Shown here: positions 47,030 to 56,054 of the stretch, one piece after another
Position numbering within the stretch: the stretch's first letter is position 1
Layout of the letters: each line of letters begins with the position of its first letter
Assembly: GCF_024345975.1 (NCBI RefSeq)
Contig: NZ_JAGQCD010000005.1
Coordinates: forward strand, 62,001-126,000
Origin: Cyanobium sp. Cruz-8D1
Lineage (GTDB): Bacteria; Cyanobacteriota; Cyanobacteriia; PCC-6307; Cyanobiaceae
Reading direction: 5' to 3'
DNA: 64,000 nucleotides
Made by a program: the position numbers and the translations under genes
Notes under the pieces: generated by a model
What the model saw: only the letters and a program-made list of their open reading frames with translations
Databases searched by the model: none
What the model was told of the DNA's origin: nothing

Positions 47030-47752
47030 TCATCGGCCCAGGCGCTGGGCCGGCTCGAACATCTCCAGGGCGTCGGTGGATCCCTCGAAGCGCCAGTGCC
47101 AGGGTTCGTAGATCACCCCCTGGCGGTTGCCCTTCGGGAAAGAGCGCACGAAGTGAAAGCGGGCGGCGTGGCGATCCAACCAGCGGTAGGCGTCGGTGTT
47201 TTCGAAGCTCTCCATCAGATTGGTGGCGGGCAAGCGGCCATCGCCCAAGTCGACCGCGTAGCCGGTGCTGTGCTCGGAGAAGCCGGGTGGGGCGCTGACC
47301 CGGGCCCGGTCGGCGGAGGTCTGGTTGCGCTCGGCCTTGACATCAAAGAACAACTGCTTCTGCAAACCATGGCTGCGGTAGGCACTCAGAACGGTCAAAA
47401 CAATGCCGTCAGCCTCAGCGGCGGCCCGCATCGCCTCCAACGCCCCGGCGGCCTGTGGCTGCAACAGCAGGCCCGGGGCAATCGCCACCAGCTCCTCCGG
47501 GTTGGCCTCGGGGTAGGGGAAATGACCCAGCAACCGCCCATCCGGCCCGAGACGGGCCGCCAGTCCCGGCACCGGCGTGGGGGTGATCAGGCTGCGAAAT
47601 GGGCCGATCAGCAGCAGCACCGCACCACCGGCCAGCAGGGCACTGGTGAGCAGGACCTGAATCAGGCGCCTGGGAAGGGAAGCCTGGCGTCGGGGACGGG
47701 GCGTGCTGCGCCTGGCCAGCGGAATGTCGTCACCGAACCCTGGGGCGGACAC
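47030..47752 (-). CDS. M15 D-alanyl-D-alanine carboxypeptidase (VanY-like)
   Basis: A 240-aa protein with a basic N-terminus, one signal-anchor helix (LIQVLLTSALLAGGAVLLLI) and a periplasmic M15 peptidase domain. Zinc and catalytic motifs are SEHSTGYAVDLG and YEPWHWRF, preceded by LSAYRSHGLQ. VanY-type enzymes trim the terminal D-Ala from peptidoglycan stems. The start is GTG at 47752. It is divergent from chlP. No vancomycin-resistance partners are nearby, so it is a housekeeping wall enzyme. Confidence 0.88.
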   Translation of the reverse strand: MSAPGFGDDIPLARRSTPRPRRQASLPRRLIQVLLTSALLAGGAVLLLIGPFRSLITPTPVPGLAARLGPDGRLLGHFPYPEANPEELVAIAPGLLLQPQAAGALEAMRAAAEADGIVLTVLSAYRSHGLQKQLFFDVKAERNQTSADRARVSAPPGFSEHSTGYAVDLGDGRLPATNLMESFENTDAYRWLDRHAARFHFVRSFPKGNRQGVIYEPWHWRFEGSTDALEMFEPAQRLGR

Positions 47753-47877
47753 TCCCTCAACGGCAAGCCAACGCTGATCTTAGGTGGGGGCTCATTTCAG
47801 TGGTTTTTCTACAGGACGGATGCCTGCCCGGCGGTGTTAGCTTCACGCCACATCCCAATGGCGGAGCAGGTTTCAAG

Positions 47878-49269
47878 ATGTTGCGAGTGGCAGTCGTGGG
47901 CGGCGGCCCCAGCGGTTCCTGTGCTGCAGAAGTTCTCGCCAAGGCAGGCCTCCAGACCTGGCTGTTCGAGCGCAAGCTGGACAACGCCAAGCCCTGTGGC
48001 GGCGCGATCCCCCTCTGCATGGTGGAAGAGTTCGACCTGCCGGACTCCATCATCGACCGCAAAGTGCGGAACATGCGGATGATCTCCCCCTCCAACAGGG
48101 AAGTGGACATCCACCTGGAGAACAGCAACGAATACATCGGCATGTGCCGTCGGGAAGTTCTCGACGGTTTCCTGCGCAACCGGGCCGCCGAGCTGGGGGC
48201 CCAGCTGGTCAACGGGCTGGTGCAGAGCATCGACACCGGCAACCAGCGTCAGGGCCCGTACACCCTCCACTACGCCGACTACTCGTCCGGCGGCCCCACC
48301 GGCGAGCTGAAAACCCTCGAGGTGGACCTGATCGTCGGGGCCGACGGCGCCAACAGCCGCGTGGCCAAGGCCATGGATGCGGGCGACTACAACGTGGCGA
48401 TCGCCTTCCAGGAGCGGATTCGCCTGCCCGCCGAGGAGATGGCCTACTACGAGGATCTGGCGGAGATGTACGTCGGCACCGATGTGTCGCCTGATTTCTA
48501 CGCCTGGGTCTTCCCCAAGTACGACCATGTGGCGGTGGGCACGGGCACGATGCAGGCCAACCAGTCGCTGATCAAGGGGCTCCAGAAAGGCATCCGCGCC
48601 CGGGCCAGCCGGCGCCTGCTGCGCGGCGAGGTGATCAAGGTGGAAGCCCACCCGATTCCCGAGCATCCCCGCCCCCGGCGGGTGGTGGGCCGCATGGCCC
48701 TGGTGGGGGACGCGGCCGGTTACGTCACCAAGAGCTCCGGTGAAGGCATCTACTTCGCCGCCAAGAGTGGCCGCATGTGTGCCGAGGAGATTGTGGCTTC
48801 CAGCGCCTCCGGCAGCCGCATTCCCACCGACAAAGACCTCAAGGTCTACATCCGCAAGTGGGACCGCAAGTACGGCGCCACCTACAAGGTGCTGGAGCTC
48901 CTGCAGAACATCTTCTACAGCAACGATCCCGCCCGTGAGGCGTTTGTGGAGATGTGCGATGACAAGGACGTGCAGCGCCTCACCTTCGACAGCTACCTCT
49001 ACAAGCGGGTGGTTGCGATGAACCCCTGGCAGCAGATCAAGCTGACCGTGCTCACCCTGGCTGCGGTTTTGCGGGGTCAGGCCCTGGCCCCGGCTGGCTA
49101 CAAGCCGGTACCCAGTGCCGTGCGCTCGGCCGAGGAGGCGGAAGCGATCTTCCTGGCCGCCGAGCCCCGCTCCTCGATGAAGCCTGCGGGCGTTCACGCC
49201 GCCACCCCGCCCGTGGATCCCCAGGCCGGAACCGATTCCACCAAGGAAGCGGAGCTGGTGGCCAAGTGA
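47878..49269 (+). CDS. chlP: geranylgeranyl reductase ChlP
   Basis: A 463-aa flavoprotein. The FAD motif VAVVGGGPSGSCAAEVLAKA is at the N-terminus, KPCGGAIPLCM follows, and VGDAAGYVTKSSGEGIYFA lies near residue 285. It reduces geranylgeranyl groups to phytyl for chlorophyll a and tocopherol. The ATG at 47878 is the family start. The C-terminal 30 residues are low complexity (PPVDPQAGTDSTKEAEL). It converges on the CNNM/CBS gene with an 8-base gap. Confidence 0.96.
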   Translation: MLRVAVVGGGPSGSCAAEVLAKAGLQTWLFERKLDNAKPCGGAIPLCMVEEFDLPDSIIDRKVRNMRMISPSNREVDIHLENSNEYIGMCRREVLDGFLRNRAAELGAQLVNGLVQSIDTGNQRQGPYTLHYADYSSGGPTGELKTLEVDLIVGADGANSRVAKAMDAGDYNVAIAFQERIRLPAEEMAYYEDLAEMYVGTDVSPDFYAWVFPKYDHVAVGTGTMQANQSLIKGLQKGIRARASRRLLRGEVIKVEAHPIPEHPRPRRVVGRMALVGDAAGYVTKSSGEGIYFAAKSGRMCAEEIVASSASGSRIPTDKDLKVYIRKWDRKYGATYKVLELLQNIFYSNDPAREAFVEMCDDKDVQRLTFDSYLYKRVVAMNPWQQIKLTVLTLAAVLRGQALAPAGYKPVPSAVRSAEEAEAIFLAAEPRSSMKPAGVHAATPPVDPQAGTDSTKEAELVAK

Positions 49270-49277
49270 GAAAGCCT

Positions 49278-50597
49278 TCAGACCGGCCCCTCGGCCTCGT
49301 CTGAGGTCTTAGCGGAGCGGCTCACCAGGAGTTTGTCGACCCTATTGCCATCCATGTCCACCACCTCGATGCGAAGGTCTTCCCATTCGAAGGCTTCGCC
49401 GGCGCTGGGAATGTGCTCGAGATGGTGCATCACGAATCCACCCAGGGTCTGGTAACCCCCACGGACTTCTTCCGGCAGGTTTTCCTTCTGGACCAGGTCC
49501 TTGAAGTCAGCAATGTCGAGGATGCCATCGAGCAGCCAGGATCCATCCTGGCGAACGATGATCATCGGATCCTCCTTGTCTCTGGCGGAGGAAAGATCAC
49601 CCACGATCGCCTCCATCACGTCGTTGAGGGTCACCAGTCCTTCGATACCGCCGAATTCATCGGTGACCAGGGCAATGTGAACCCCGCTGGTTCTGAATTG
49701 TTCGATCAGCTTCAGGGCCCTGGTGCTCTCGCCCACGTACAGCGGCGGTTGCAGCAACGCCTCGATCTCCCGGGGGCCATCGGAGAGCTGGGCTGCCAGG
49801 ATGGCGCGGCCGCGGACCACGCCGACACAGGCGTCGAGGCTGTCGCGTGCCACCGGAAACAGGGAATGATTCACCCGCATCACCCGCTCGAGGTGGGACT
49901 GGGGGGATTCGGAGAGATCCAGCCAGCAGATTTCGGTGCGGGGCGTCATGATCGCCTTGACAGGTCGATCGGCCAGGCGAAACACCCGCTCCACCATGGC
50001 GTGTTCCGCCACTTCAAACAAGCCTGATTCCGTGCCCCTACGCAGCAGAGTCCTGATCTCGTCTTCGGTGATCTCAGGCTCACCACTCTCGCCAATGCCC
50101 ATCAGGCTGAGCAGCCGATCGGTGGAGGAGCCGAGCAGATGGGCCACGGGGGCCATCCAGCGCGACAGGGCCCGCATCGGGGGCGCCACGAGGCAGGCGA
50201 AGCGCTCCGGATCACTGAGGGCGATGCGCTTCGGCACCAGTTCGCCCAGCACCAGGGAGAGAAAGGTGATGAGCGTCACCACGATGCCCAGGGCGAGGGG
50301 TTCGGACCAGGGGCGCAATGGGGGCACCGTCTGCAGCAGCAGCCGCAACGACTCGGCCGCCCGCGAGCCGCCCAGAGCGCCACTGAGGATGCCGATCAAA
50401 GTGATGCCGATCTGCACCGTCGAGAGGAAATCGTTGGGGGAACGGATTAGTTTCAGAGCCACTTCCGCCTTCGGGTCCCCAGCCTCCGCCTGGTGTTCGA
50501 GGCGCAGTCTCCGAGCCGACATCATGGCCAACTCCGAACCCGAAAAGATGCCGTTGATCAGTATCAACACGACAATCAGTAAACCGTCGAAAAGCAT
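49278..50597 (-). CDS. CNNM-CBS-CorC_HlyC membrane protein
   Basis: A 439-aa protein of the hemolysin C/CorC group. It has an N-terminal DUF21/CNNM membrane domain (LLIVVLILINGIFSGSELAM, SFLSLVLGELVPKRIAL), paired CBS domains (TEICWLDLSESPQSHLERVM, VALVTDEFGGIEGLVTLNDV) and the small CorC_HlyC domain (GGFVMHHLEHIPSAGEAFEW). Such proteins are linked to magnesium or other divalent-cation efflux. I use the ATG at 50597 (MLFDGLLIVVL); the frame continues to 50645 without homology. It is divergent from the methyltransferase of the PKS operon. Confidence 0.9.
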   Translation of the reverse strand: MLFDGLLIVVLILINGIFSGSELAMMSARRLRLEHQAEAGDPKAEVALKLIRSPNDFLSTVQIGITLIGILSGALGGSRAAESLRLLLQTVPPLRPWSEPLALGIVVTLITFLSLVLGELVPKRIALSDPERFACLVAPPMRALSRWMAPVAHLLGSSTDRLLSLMGIGESGEPEITEDEIRTLLRRGTESGLFEVAEHAMVERVFRLADRPVKAIMTPRTEICWLDLSESPQSHLERVMRVNHSLFPVARDSLDACVGVVRGRAILAAQLSDGPREIEALLQPPLYVGESTRALKLIEQFRTSGVHIALVTDEFGGIEGLVTLNDVMEAIVGDLSSARDKEDPMIIVRQDGSWLLDGILDIADFKDLVQKENLPEEVRGGYQTLGGFVMHHLEHIPSAGEAFEWEDLRIEVVDMDGNRVDKLLVSRSAKTSDEAEGPV

Positions 50598-50804
50598 CGG
50601 CAAATCCAGTGATGGCCCATCCGCCTGCGAACGGATGGCAAGCACAAGTTAATTGACGATGACGTAGCTCCAGGCCATGAACCCCATGTCTGGAGGCTGC
50701 CACGCCGTTGCCTGGAACGGATTAGCGTCCCATAGCTATCACGTCAGCCTGCGCGCAGAGCACTCCCGTCTGACCAGCCGCCCCACCCCCAGCCACCTTC
50801 CCCG

Positions 50805-51542
50805 ATGCATTGGCAGCCACTGGCCGAGCGGAACCGGCAACCAGAGTGGATGGATCAGGTCGGCATCGATGCCGCCGCGCACGACCAAGCCTTGCAAGGC
50901 CTGCGCCGGATCAATGCCTTGAGCGGTGCTGTGGGGTCCCTGTTCACTGAGATCAAGGCCCTGACCGCTGAACAGGCGCACAACCGCCCCCTGCGAATTC
51001 TGGATGTGGCCTGCGGCGGCGGTGATAACAGCATCGCCCTGGCGGAACGCTGCCGAAGCCATGGTCTGGCCGTGCAGGTCGACGGCTGCGATCTGAGCCA
51101 GCAGGCGGTGGCCATCGCCTGCCGTCATGCCGCTGATAAGGATGTGCAGGCCACGTTCTTCCAGGCCGACGCCTTGAGGGATCCCCTGCCGCTGGATTAC
51201 GACGTCGTGGTCTGCAGTCTGTTTCTGCATCATCTCGATGAGACCAGCGCCGTCGAACTGCTGCGCCGCATGGGCCAGTGCTGCCGCCAGCTGCTACTGG
51301 TGAACGACCTGATCCGCAGTCCCCTCGGGTATGGGCTGGCGTGGGTGGGCTGTCGCCTGCTGAGTCGCTCCCCGATTGTGCATTTTGATGGTCCCGTTTC
51401 GGTGCAAGGGGCTTTCCGGATGGACGAGGCCCTGGATCTGACGGTCCAGGCTGGCCTTGGGGGGGCCCGCGTCCGGCGCAGCTGGCCCGAGCGCTTCCTG
51501 CTCAGCTGGCGACGACCCGCCCTGGTCCTTCAGGCCCCATGA
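50805..51542 (+). CDS. SAM methyltransferase of the type III PKS operon
   Basis: A 245-aa class I methyltransferase. SAM motif I is ILDVACGGGDNSIALAER (residues about 64-81), followed by VDGCDLSQQAVAIA and VVVCSLFLHHLDETSAVELL. The pattern fits small-molecule O- or C-methyltransferases. It is the first gene of a coupled trio; its TGA overlaps the ATG of the flavoprotein gene (ATGA). By analogy with Streptomyces srsABC and cyanobacterial alkylresorcinol clusters it probably methylates the phenolic lipid ring. Substrate and position are inferred. The upstream 207-base spacer shows no clear promoter. Confidence 0.85.
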   Translation: MHWQPLAERNRQPEWMDQVGIDAAAHDQALQGLRRINALSGAVGSLFTEIKALTAEQAHNRPLRILDVACGGGDNSIALAERCRSHGLAVQVDGCDLSQQAVAIACRHAADKDVQATFFQADALRDPLPLDYDVVVCSLFLHHLDETSAVELLRRMGQCCRQLLLVNDLIRSPLGYGLAWVGCRLLSRSPIVHFDGPVSVQGAFRMDEALDLTVQAGLGGARVRRSWPERFLLSWRRPALVLQAP

Positions 51543-52693
51543 GCGCTCCGGAGTGGGATGTGATCGTGCTCGGGGCAGGGCCCGCTGGCGCCCTGGCGGC
51601 CCACCAGCTCTCCAGGCAGCGGCTGCGGGTGCTGCTGGTGGAGAAGCGGGCCTTTCCCCGCTGGAAGGTCTGCGGCACCTGCCTCAACGGGGTGGCCCTC
51701 GGGGCGCTGGCCCAGGCCGGCCTCCCGGGCCTGGTGGAACAGCTCGGCGGTGTGCCCCTCGTGCGGCTACGCCTCGGCCTGCAGGAGCATCAGGCGGATC
51801 TGGCGCTTCCCCTGGGCCGATCCCTCTCCCGGGGCAGCCTCGACCTGGCCCTCTGCGATGCCGCGGTGGCCGAAGGAACGGTGTTGCGGATGAACACCGA
51901 GGCCACGGTGGCGGGCCCCTGCCCAGGCGGCCGGCAGGTGCGGCTGAACAGCGGAGCCACGCCTGAAACCACCAGCGCCCGTGTGGTGCTGCTGGCGACC
52001 GGGCTGGGCAGCTCAGGGCTGAACCCTGCCAGCCCGATCCGGACTCGGGTCCAGGTCCACTCCAGAGTGGGTGCCGGCTGCCGGGTGGACGCCAGCGCCA
52101 GCAGGTATGGCCGGGGCACGATCCATATGGCGATCGGACGGCACGGCTACGTCGGGCTGGTGCGCACCGAAGCCGGTGATCTCAACCTGGCGGCGGCCTT
52201 CGACCGTGCCCATCTGATCCAGGCGGGCGGAGCGGCGCTCGCCGCCGCCGGCGTGCTGGCGGAGGCCGGATTCGATCCCGTCCCCCAAGCGTCCGCCGCC
52301 AGCTGGCTGGCCACCCCGGCCCTGACCGTTCGCCGTTGGCCGTTGGCGTCCGAGCGGCTGCTGTTGCTGGGGGACGCTGCCGGGTACGTCGAACCCTTCA
52401 CGGGAGAGGGCATGGGCTGGGCCCTGGTGGGGGCTCTGGCGGCGGTGCCGCTGGTGCTGCAGGGCCAACACCAATGGAGCAGGGAGCTCGAACGGCAATG
52501 GGGCCACCGCCACCGGCAGCTGATCGGATCTCGCCAACGCCACTGCCGTGGACTGGCCTTCGCCCTGCGGCGTCCTGGCCTCAGCCGCGCTCTCCTGGCA
52601 GCGGTGGAGCGCTGGCCGATCCTGGCTGCCCCCTTCCTGCATTCCATCGATGGCGCCAGCTTGACCCCGCTTGCCTCCAGGCCATGTCCCTGA
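51539..52693 (+). CDS. FAD-dependent hydroxylase/reductase-like flavoprotein
   Basis: A 384-aa flavoprotein of the geranylgeranyl-reductase/PHBH superfamily. The N-terminal GxGxxG is VIVLGAGPAGALAAHQLS, a KVCGTCLN segment follows, and the second FAD motif is LLLLGDAAGYVEPFTGEG (residues about 277-294). It differs from chlP in this window in length and in lacking its C-terminal part. Between a methyltransferase (ATGA overlap) and a type III PKS (10-base overlap) it most likely oxidises the alkylresorcinol ring to a quinol or phenol, as SrsC does in Streptomyces. A reductase role cannot be excluded. Confidence 0.83.
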   Translation: MSAPEWDVIVLGAGPAGALAAHQLSRQRLRVLLVEKRAFPRWKVCGTCLNGVALGALAQAGLPGLVEQLGGVPLVRLRLGLQEHQADLALPLGRSLSRGSLDLALCDAAVAEGTVLRMNTEATVAGPCPGGRQVRLNSGATPETTSARVVLLATGLGSSGLNPASPIRTRVQVHSRVGAGCRVDASASRYGRGTIHMAIGRHGYVGLVRTEAGDLNLAAAFDRAHLIQAGGAALAAAGVLAEAGFDPVPQASAASWLATPALTVRRWPLASERLLLLGDAAGYVEPFTGEGMGWALVGALAAVPLVLQGQHQWSRELERQWGHRHRQLIGSRQRHCRGLAFALRRPGLSRALLAAVERWPILAAPFLHSIDGASLTPLASRPCP

Positions 52694-53781
52694 CCATTCA
52701 GGGCCTGGGAACGGCCCTGCCACCTCAGCGCATCGCCCAAGGCGATGCCGCCGCCATCGCGGCCCAGGTGGCCCTGCCCAACCAGGTCCCTTCTCCAGGC
52801 CAGCGTCGGCTGCTGGATACCCTGCATCGCCGCTCAGGCGTCGCCACGCGCCACAGCGTGCTGCTCGATCCCCCCGGCAGCGACCCCCGACAAACCTTCT
52901 TTGGAGCCACCAGCCCCGGCACCGGGGAGCGGATGCGCCGCTATGCACGGGAGGCCCCCCCCCTGGCCCTGCGTGCCGTCGAGGCAGCCCTCGCGCAGGC
53001 CCAGCTGTCCCCGGAACGGATCACCCATCTGATCACGGTCTCCTGCAGCGGCTTCGCGGCCCCCGGCGTCGATCTCGCTTTGATGGCCGCCCTGCCGCTG
53101 GACGCTGGTCTGGCGCGCACCCATGTGGGATTCATGGGCTGCCACGGGGCCCTCAATGGTCTGCGGGTGGCCGCCGGATTCACCGGTGTTGAGCCGGAGG
53201 CCTGTGTGCTGCTCTGTGCCGTCGAGCTCTGCAGCCTCCATCTCCAGTACGGCTGGGATGCTGAGCGCATCGTGGCCAATGCCCTGTTCGCCGACGGGGC
53301 CGCCGCCCTGGTGGCCACCGGAAGGACCGGGGCAGAGAGGGCCCCAGCAGCGGCGCGCCTGGCCCAGCTGATCGCCAGCGGCTCCCTGCTGGTGCCAGCC
53401 AGTGCCGACGCCATGTCCTGGGAGATCGGTGACCACGGCTTCGCCATGGGCCTGTCTCCGCAGGTTCCTGACCTGATCAGCGAGCATCTGCGTCCCTGGC
53501 TGGAGCGGTGGCTGGCCGCCCACCAGCTGACGTTCGCCGCCATCGGCTCCTGGGCCGTGCATCCAGGCGGGCCCCGCATCCTCTCGGCTGTCACGAAGGG
53601 CCTGGAGCTCGATCCCCGACTGATCGAACCCTCACGGTCGGTGCTGCGGGATTACGGCAACATGTCGTCCCCGACGCTGCTGTTCATCCTTGAGCGGCTG
53701 CGGCGCAGCGGTGCCCCAGGGCCCTGCCTGGCCATGGCCTTCGGCCCCGGCCTGTGCATCGAAGTGGCCCTGCTGGCGTGA
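52684..53781 (+). CDS. type III polyketide synthase, alkylresorcinol-type
   Basis: A 365-aa chalcone/stilbene synthase-fold protein. The catalytic triad is intact: C153 in GFMGCHGALNG, H293 in WAVHPGGPRIL and N326 in RDYGNMSSPTLLF. Such enzymes extend an acyl starter with malonyl-CoA and cyclise it to resorcinols or pyrones. Given the methyltransferase and flavoprotein upstream, a long-chain starter and a methylated phenolic lipid (hierridin-like, as reported from Cyanobium) are likely. The ATG at 52684 overlaps the flavoprotein gene by 10 bases; the frame open to 52336 is an artefact. Its TGA abuts the convergent glyS stop with no gap. Confidence 0.93.
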   Translation: MSLTIQGLGTALPPQRIAQGDAAAIAAQVALPNQVPSPGQRRLLDTLHRRSGVATRHSVLLDPPGSDPRQTFFGATSPGTGERMRRYAREAPPLALRAVEAALAQAQLSPERITHLITVSCSGFAAPGVDLALMAALPLDAGLARTHVGFMGCHGALNGLRVAAGFTGVEPEACVLLCAVELCSLHLQYGWDAERIVANALFADGAAALVATGRTGAERAPAAARLAQLIASGSLLVPASADAMSWEIGDHGFAMGLSPQVPDLISEHLRPWLERWLAAHQLTFAAIGSWAVHPGGPRILSAVTKGLELDPRLIEPSRSVLRDYGNMSSPTLLFILERLRRSGAPGPCLAMAFGPGLCIEVALLA

Positions 53782-55947
53782 TCACGCCCCCAGGCGGGCG
53801 AAGTCGGCGAGCACGGCGGCCTGGTTGCGCAGCACGGCCAGGAGCCGCAACCGGTTGCGGCGCACCTCCGGTTCCTCACACATCACCATGACGCTGTCGT
53901 CGCCATCGAAGAAGGCGGCCAGGGTGGCGCCGCTCTCCCCCAGCAAACGGGCGAGGGGCTCGTAGCGGGCGGTTCCGGTGGCGGCGGCATGCAGGGCCAA
54001 TCGCTGCAGCACCGCCAGCACGGCCGCCTCACTGGGGGAACCGAAGAGCTTCGGGTCCACCACGCCAGCCGGGCTGAGCACGTCAGCGGCCAGATCGGCG
54101 TGTTCGGCCAGGCGGGAGGCCCGTTGCACCACCGCCTGCACCAGGGGCAAGCGCTCCTCCAGGCGCAGGCGCCGCAACAGGTCCACCCGGGCCCTGGCAT
54201 CGGCCGGATCCCGCAACAGCCGCTCAAGCGAAACGCCCTCACCGGCCACGGCCTGCACCAGATCGGCGCTGAAGCCCTCCTCCTCCAGCAGGCTGGCGAG
54301 GCGCTGACGCAGGAAGTCGAGCAGGTCGGACGCCAAGACCAGTGGCTCGACCGCCAGGGCGGGCAGCAGGCCCTGCCAATGGGCCGTCGCTTCGGCCATC
54401 ACAGCCACCAGATCGAGCGACCAGCACCGTTCCCAGAGGATCTGCAGCACGCCGTTACCGGCACGGCGCAGGGCATAGGGGTCGGAGGAGCCGCTGGGCC
54501 TCTCCCCCCTGGCGAAGATGCTGAGTAGCAGCTCCAGTCGCTCGGCCAGGGCCAGCAGGGCGCCCGCCTCCGAACTCGGCAGAGCATCGCCGGCCCCACG
54601 GGGCTGGTAGTGCTCCAGCACCGCCAGGGCCACGGCGCGAGTTTCCCCCTCCGCCAGCAGGTATTTGGCCCCCATGATCCCCTGCAACTCCGGGAATTCC
54701 CCCACCATCTGGCTGACCAGGTCGTGCTTGCAAAGGGGAGCGGCCCGGCGGGCGGCGCTGGCCGCCTCCTCGCCGATCGGCAGGTGGCGGCCAAGCTGAC
54801 CGGCCAGCCAGGCGAGACGCCGGCTGCGGTCGGCCAGACTTCCCAGCCCTTCGGCAAAGGTGACCCGGTCGAGGGCTTCCACCCGCTCGGCACTGCTCTG
54901 ACGGCGATCCGCCGCCAGGAAGAAAGCCGCGTCCGCCAGCCGCGCCCGCAGCACCCGCTCGTTGCCGCGGCGGATCGTCTCGGCGGCGGCGTCCAGACCA
55001 TTGGAGATGCACAGGAAGCGCGGCAGCAGCACCGACTCCGCCACCAGGGCGAGGGGATCGCCCGTGGCCCCCGAGAACCGCAGGGGCACATAGCGCTGGT
55101 GGGAACGCATCACCGTGCTGAGCACCTCCGGAGGCAGAGCCAGATAGGCGCTGTCGATACGGCCCTCGATCAAGCGGGGGGATTCCACCAGGTCGACCAG
55201 TTCGTCGAACAGCGCCTCGGGCAGATCCAGTTCGGCCCCGACCCGCTCGGCGGCCGCCTCCAGCTCAAGGCGAATCCTCTGTCCCCTGGCCTCCCGGTCG
55301 ACCTGTACGTCGGCGGCCTCCAGGGTGGCGGCGTAGGCCCCGGCGGAGGGGATCGACACGGCTCCTTGATGCAGACGATGGCCACGGCTGAGGCGGCCGC
55401 TGCTCAGGGGCGGATCCACATCAGTGAGCTGCAGCGGAACCACCGCCCCATCCAGCAGCGCCACCAGCCAGCGCAGGGGCCGGCTGAAGCGGCCGTCGCC
55501 ATCGCCCCAGCGCATGAAGCGCCGTCCCTGCAGGGAGCGGATCCAGCCGGGGATGCAGCCGGCCAGCACCGCCTCGGCGGAGCGGCCGGCCTCAGTGGTA
55601 CGGGCGAACACGAAGGGACCCTTGTCGGTGTCGCGGATCTCCAGCTGCTCCGGCCCGCAGCCGCAACGGCGGGCGAAGCCCAGAGCGGCCTGGGTGGGCT
55701 GGCCATCACGGAACGCCTGCTGGGCCGGCGGACCCTTACGGTCCTCGACCAGATCCTGCTGGCGGTCGGGCAAACCGGCGATGGTCACCGCCAACCGACG
55801 GGGGGTGCCGCTGGCTCTGAGGCTGTCCCAGGACAGGCGGGCCTCCTGCAGATCCCTGGCCACGATCGCCTCCAGCTGGGGCTGGGCCAGGCGAACGAAA
55901 TCGGCCGGTAGTTCCTCGGTTCCGATCTCCAGAAGAAAGGTGGCCAT
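53782..55947 (-). CDS. glyS: glycyl-tRNA synthetase beta subunit
   Basis: A 721-aa protein with the GlyS beta signature: MATFLLEIGTEELPADFVRL at the N-terminus, SGTPRRLAVTIAGL, EDRKGPPAQQAF, RRGNERVLRARLADAAFFLA, and a C-terminal anticodon-binding region of the ArgRS type. It forms the alpha2beta2 glycyl-tRNA synthetase with GlyQ, which is not in the window. The ATG at 55947 is the family start. Stop codons of glyS and the PKS gene are back to back (TGATCA). Confidence 0.96.
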   Translation of the reverse strand: MATFLLEIGTEELPADFVRLAQPQLEAIVARDLQEARLSWDSLRASGTPRRLAVTIAGLPDRQQDLVEDRKGPPAQQAFRDGQPTQAALGFARRCGCGPEQLEIRDTDKGPFVFARTTEAGRSAEAVLAGCIPGWIRSLQGRRFMRWGDGDGRFSRPLRWLVALLDGAVVPLQLTDVDPPLSSGRLSRGHRLHQGAVSIPSAGAYAATLEAADVQVDREARGQRIRLELEAAAERVGAELDLPEALFDELVDLVESPRLIEGRIDSAYLALPPEVLSTVMRSHQRYVPLRFSGATGDPLALVAESVLLPRFLCISNGLDAAAETIRRGNERVLRARLADAAFFLAADRRQSSAERVEALDRVTFAEGLGSLADRSRRLAWLAGQLGRHLPIGEEAASAARRAAPLCKHDLVSQMVGEFPELQGIMGAKYLLAEGETRAVALAVLEHYQPRGAGDALPSSEAGALLALAERLELLLSIFARGERPSGSSDPYALRRAGNGVLQILWERCWSLDLVAVMAEATAHWQGLLPALAVEPLVLASDLLDFLRQRLASLLEEEGFSADLVQAVAGEGVSLERLLRDPADARARVDLLRRLRLEERLPLVQAVVQRASRLAEHADLAADVLSPAGVVDPKLFGSPSEAAVLAVLQRLALHAAATGTARYEPLARLLGESGATLAAFFDGDDSVMVMCEEPEVRRNRLRLLAVLRNQAAVLADFARLGA

Positions 55948-56054
55948 GCGGGGGGGCGGGCAGGACGCGACTGTATGCAAAGGAGGGAGATGGCGATCAG
56001 CGCCAGCGAACCGATCCATCCCGTTCGCTAGTTTCGTTCGACCAACCCTTCTGC

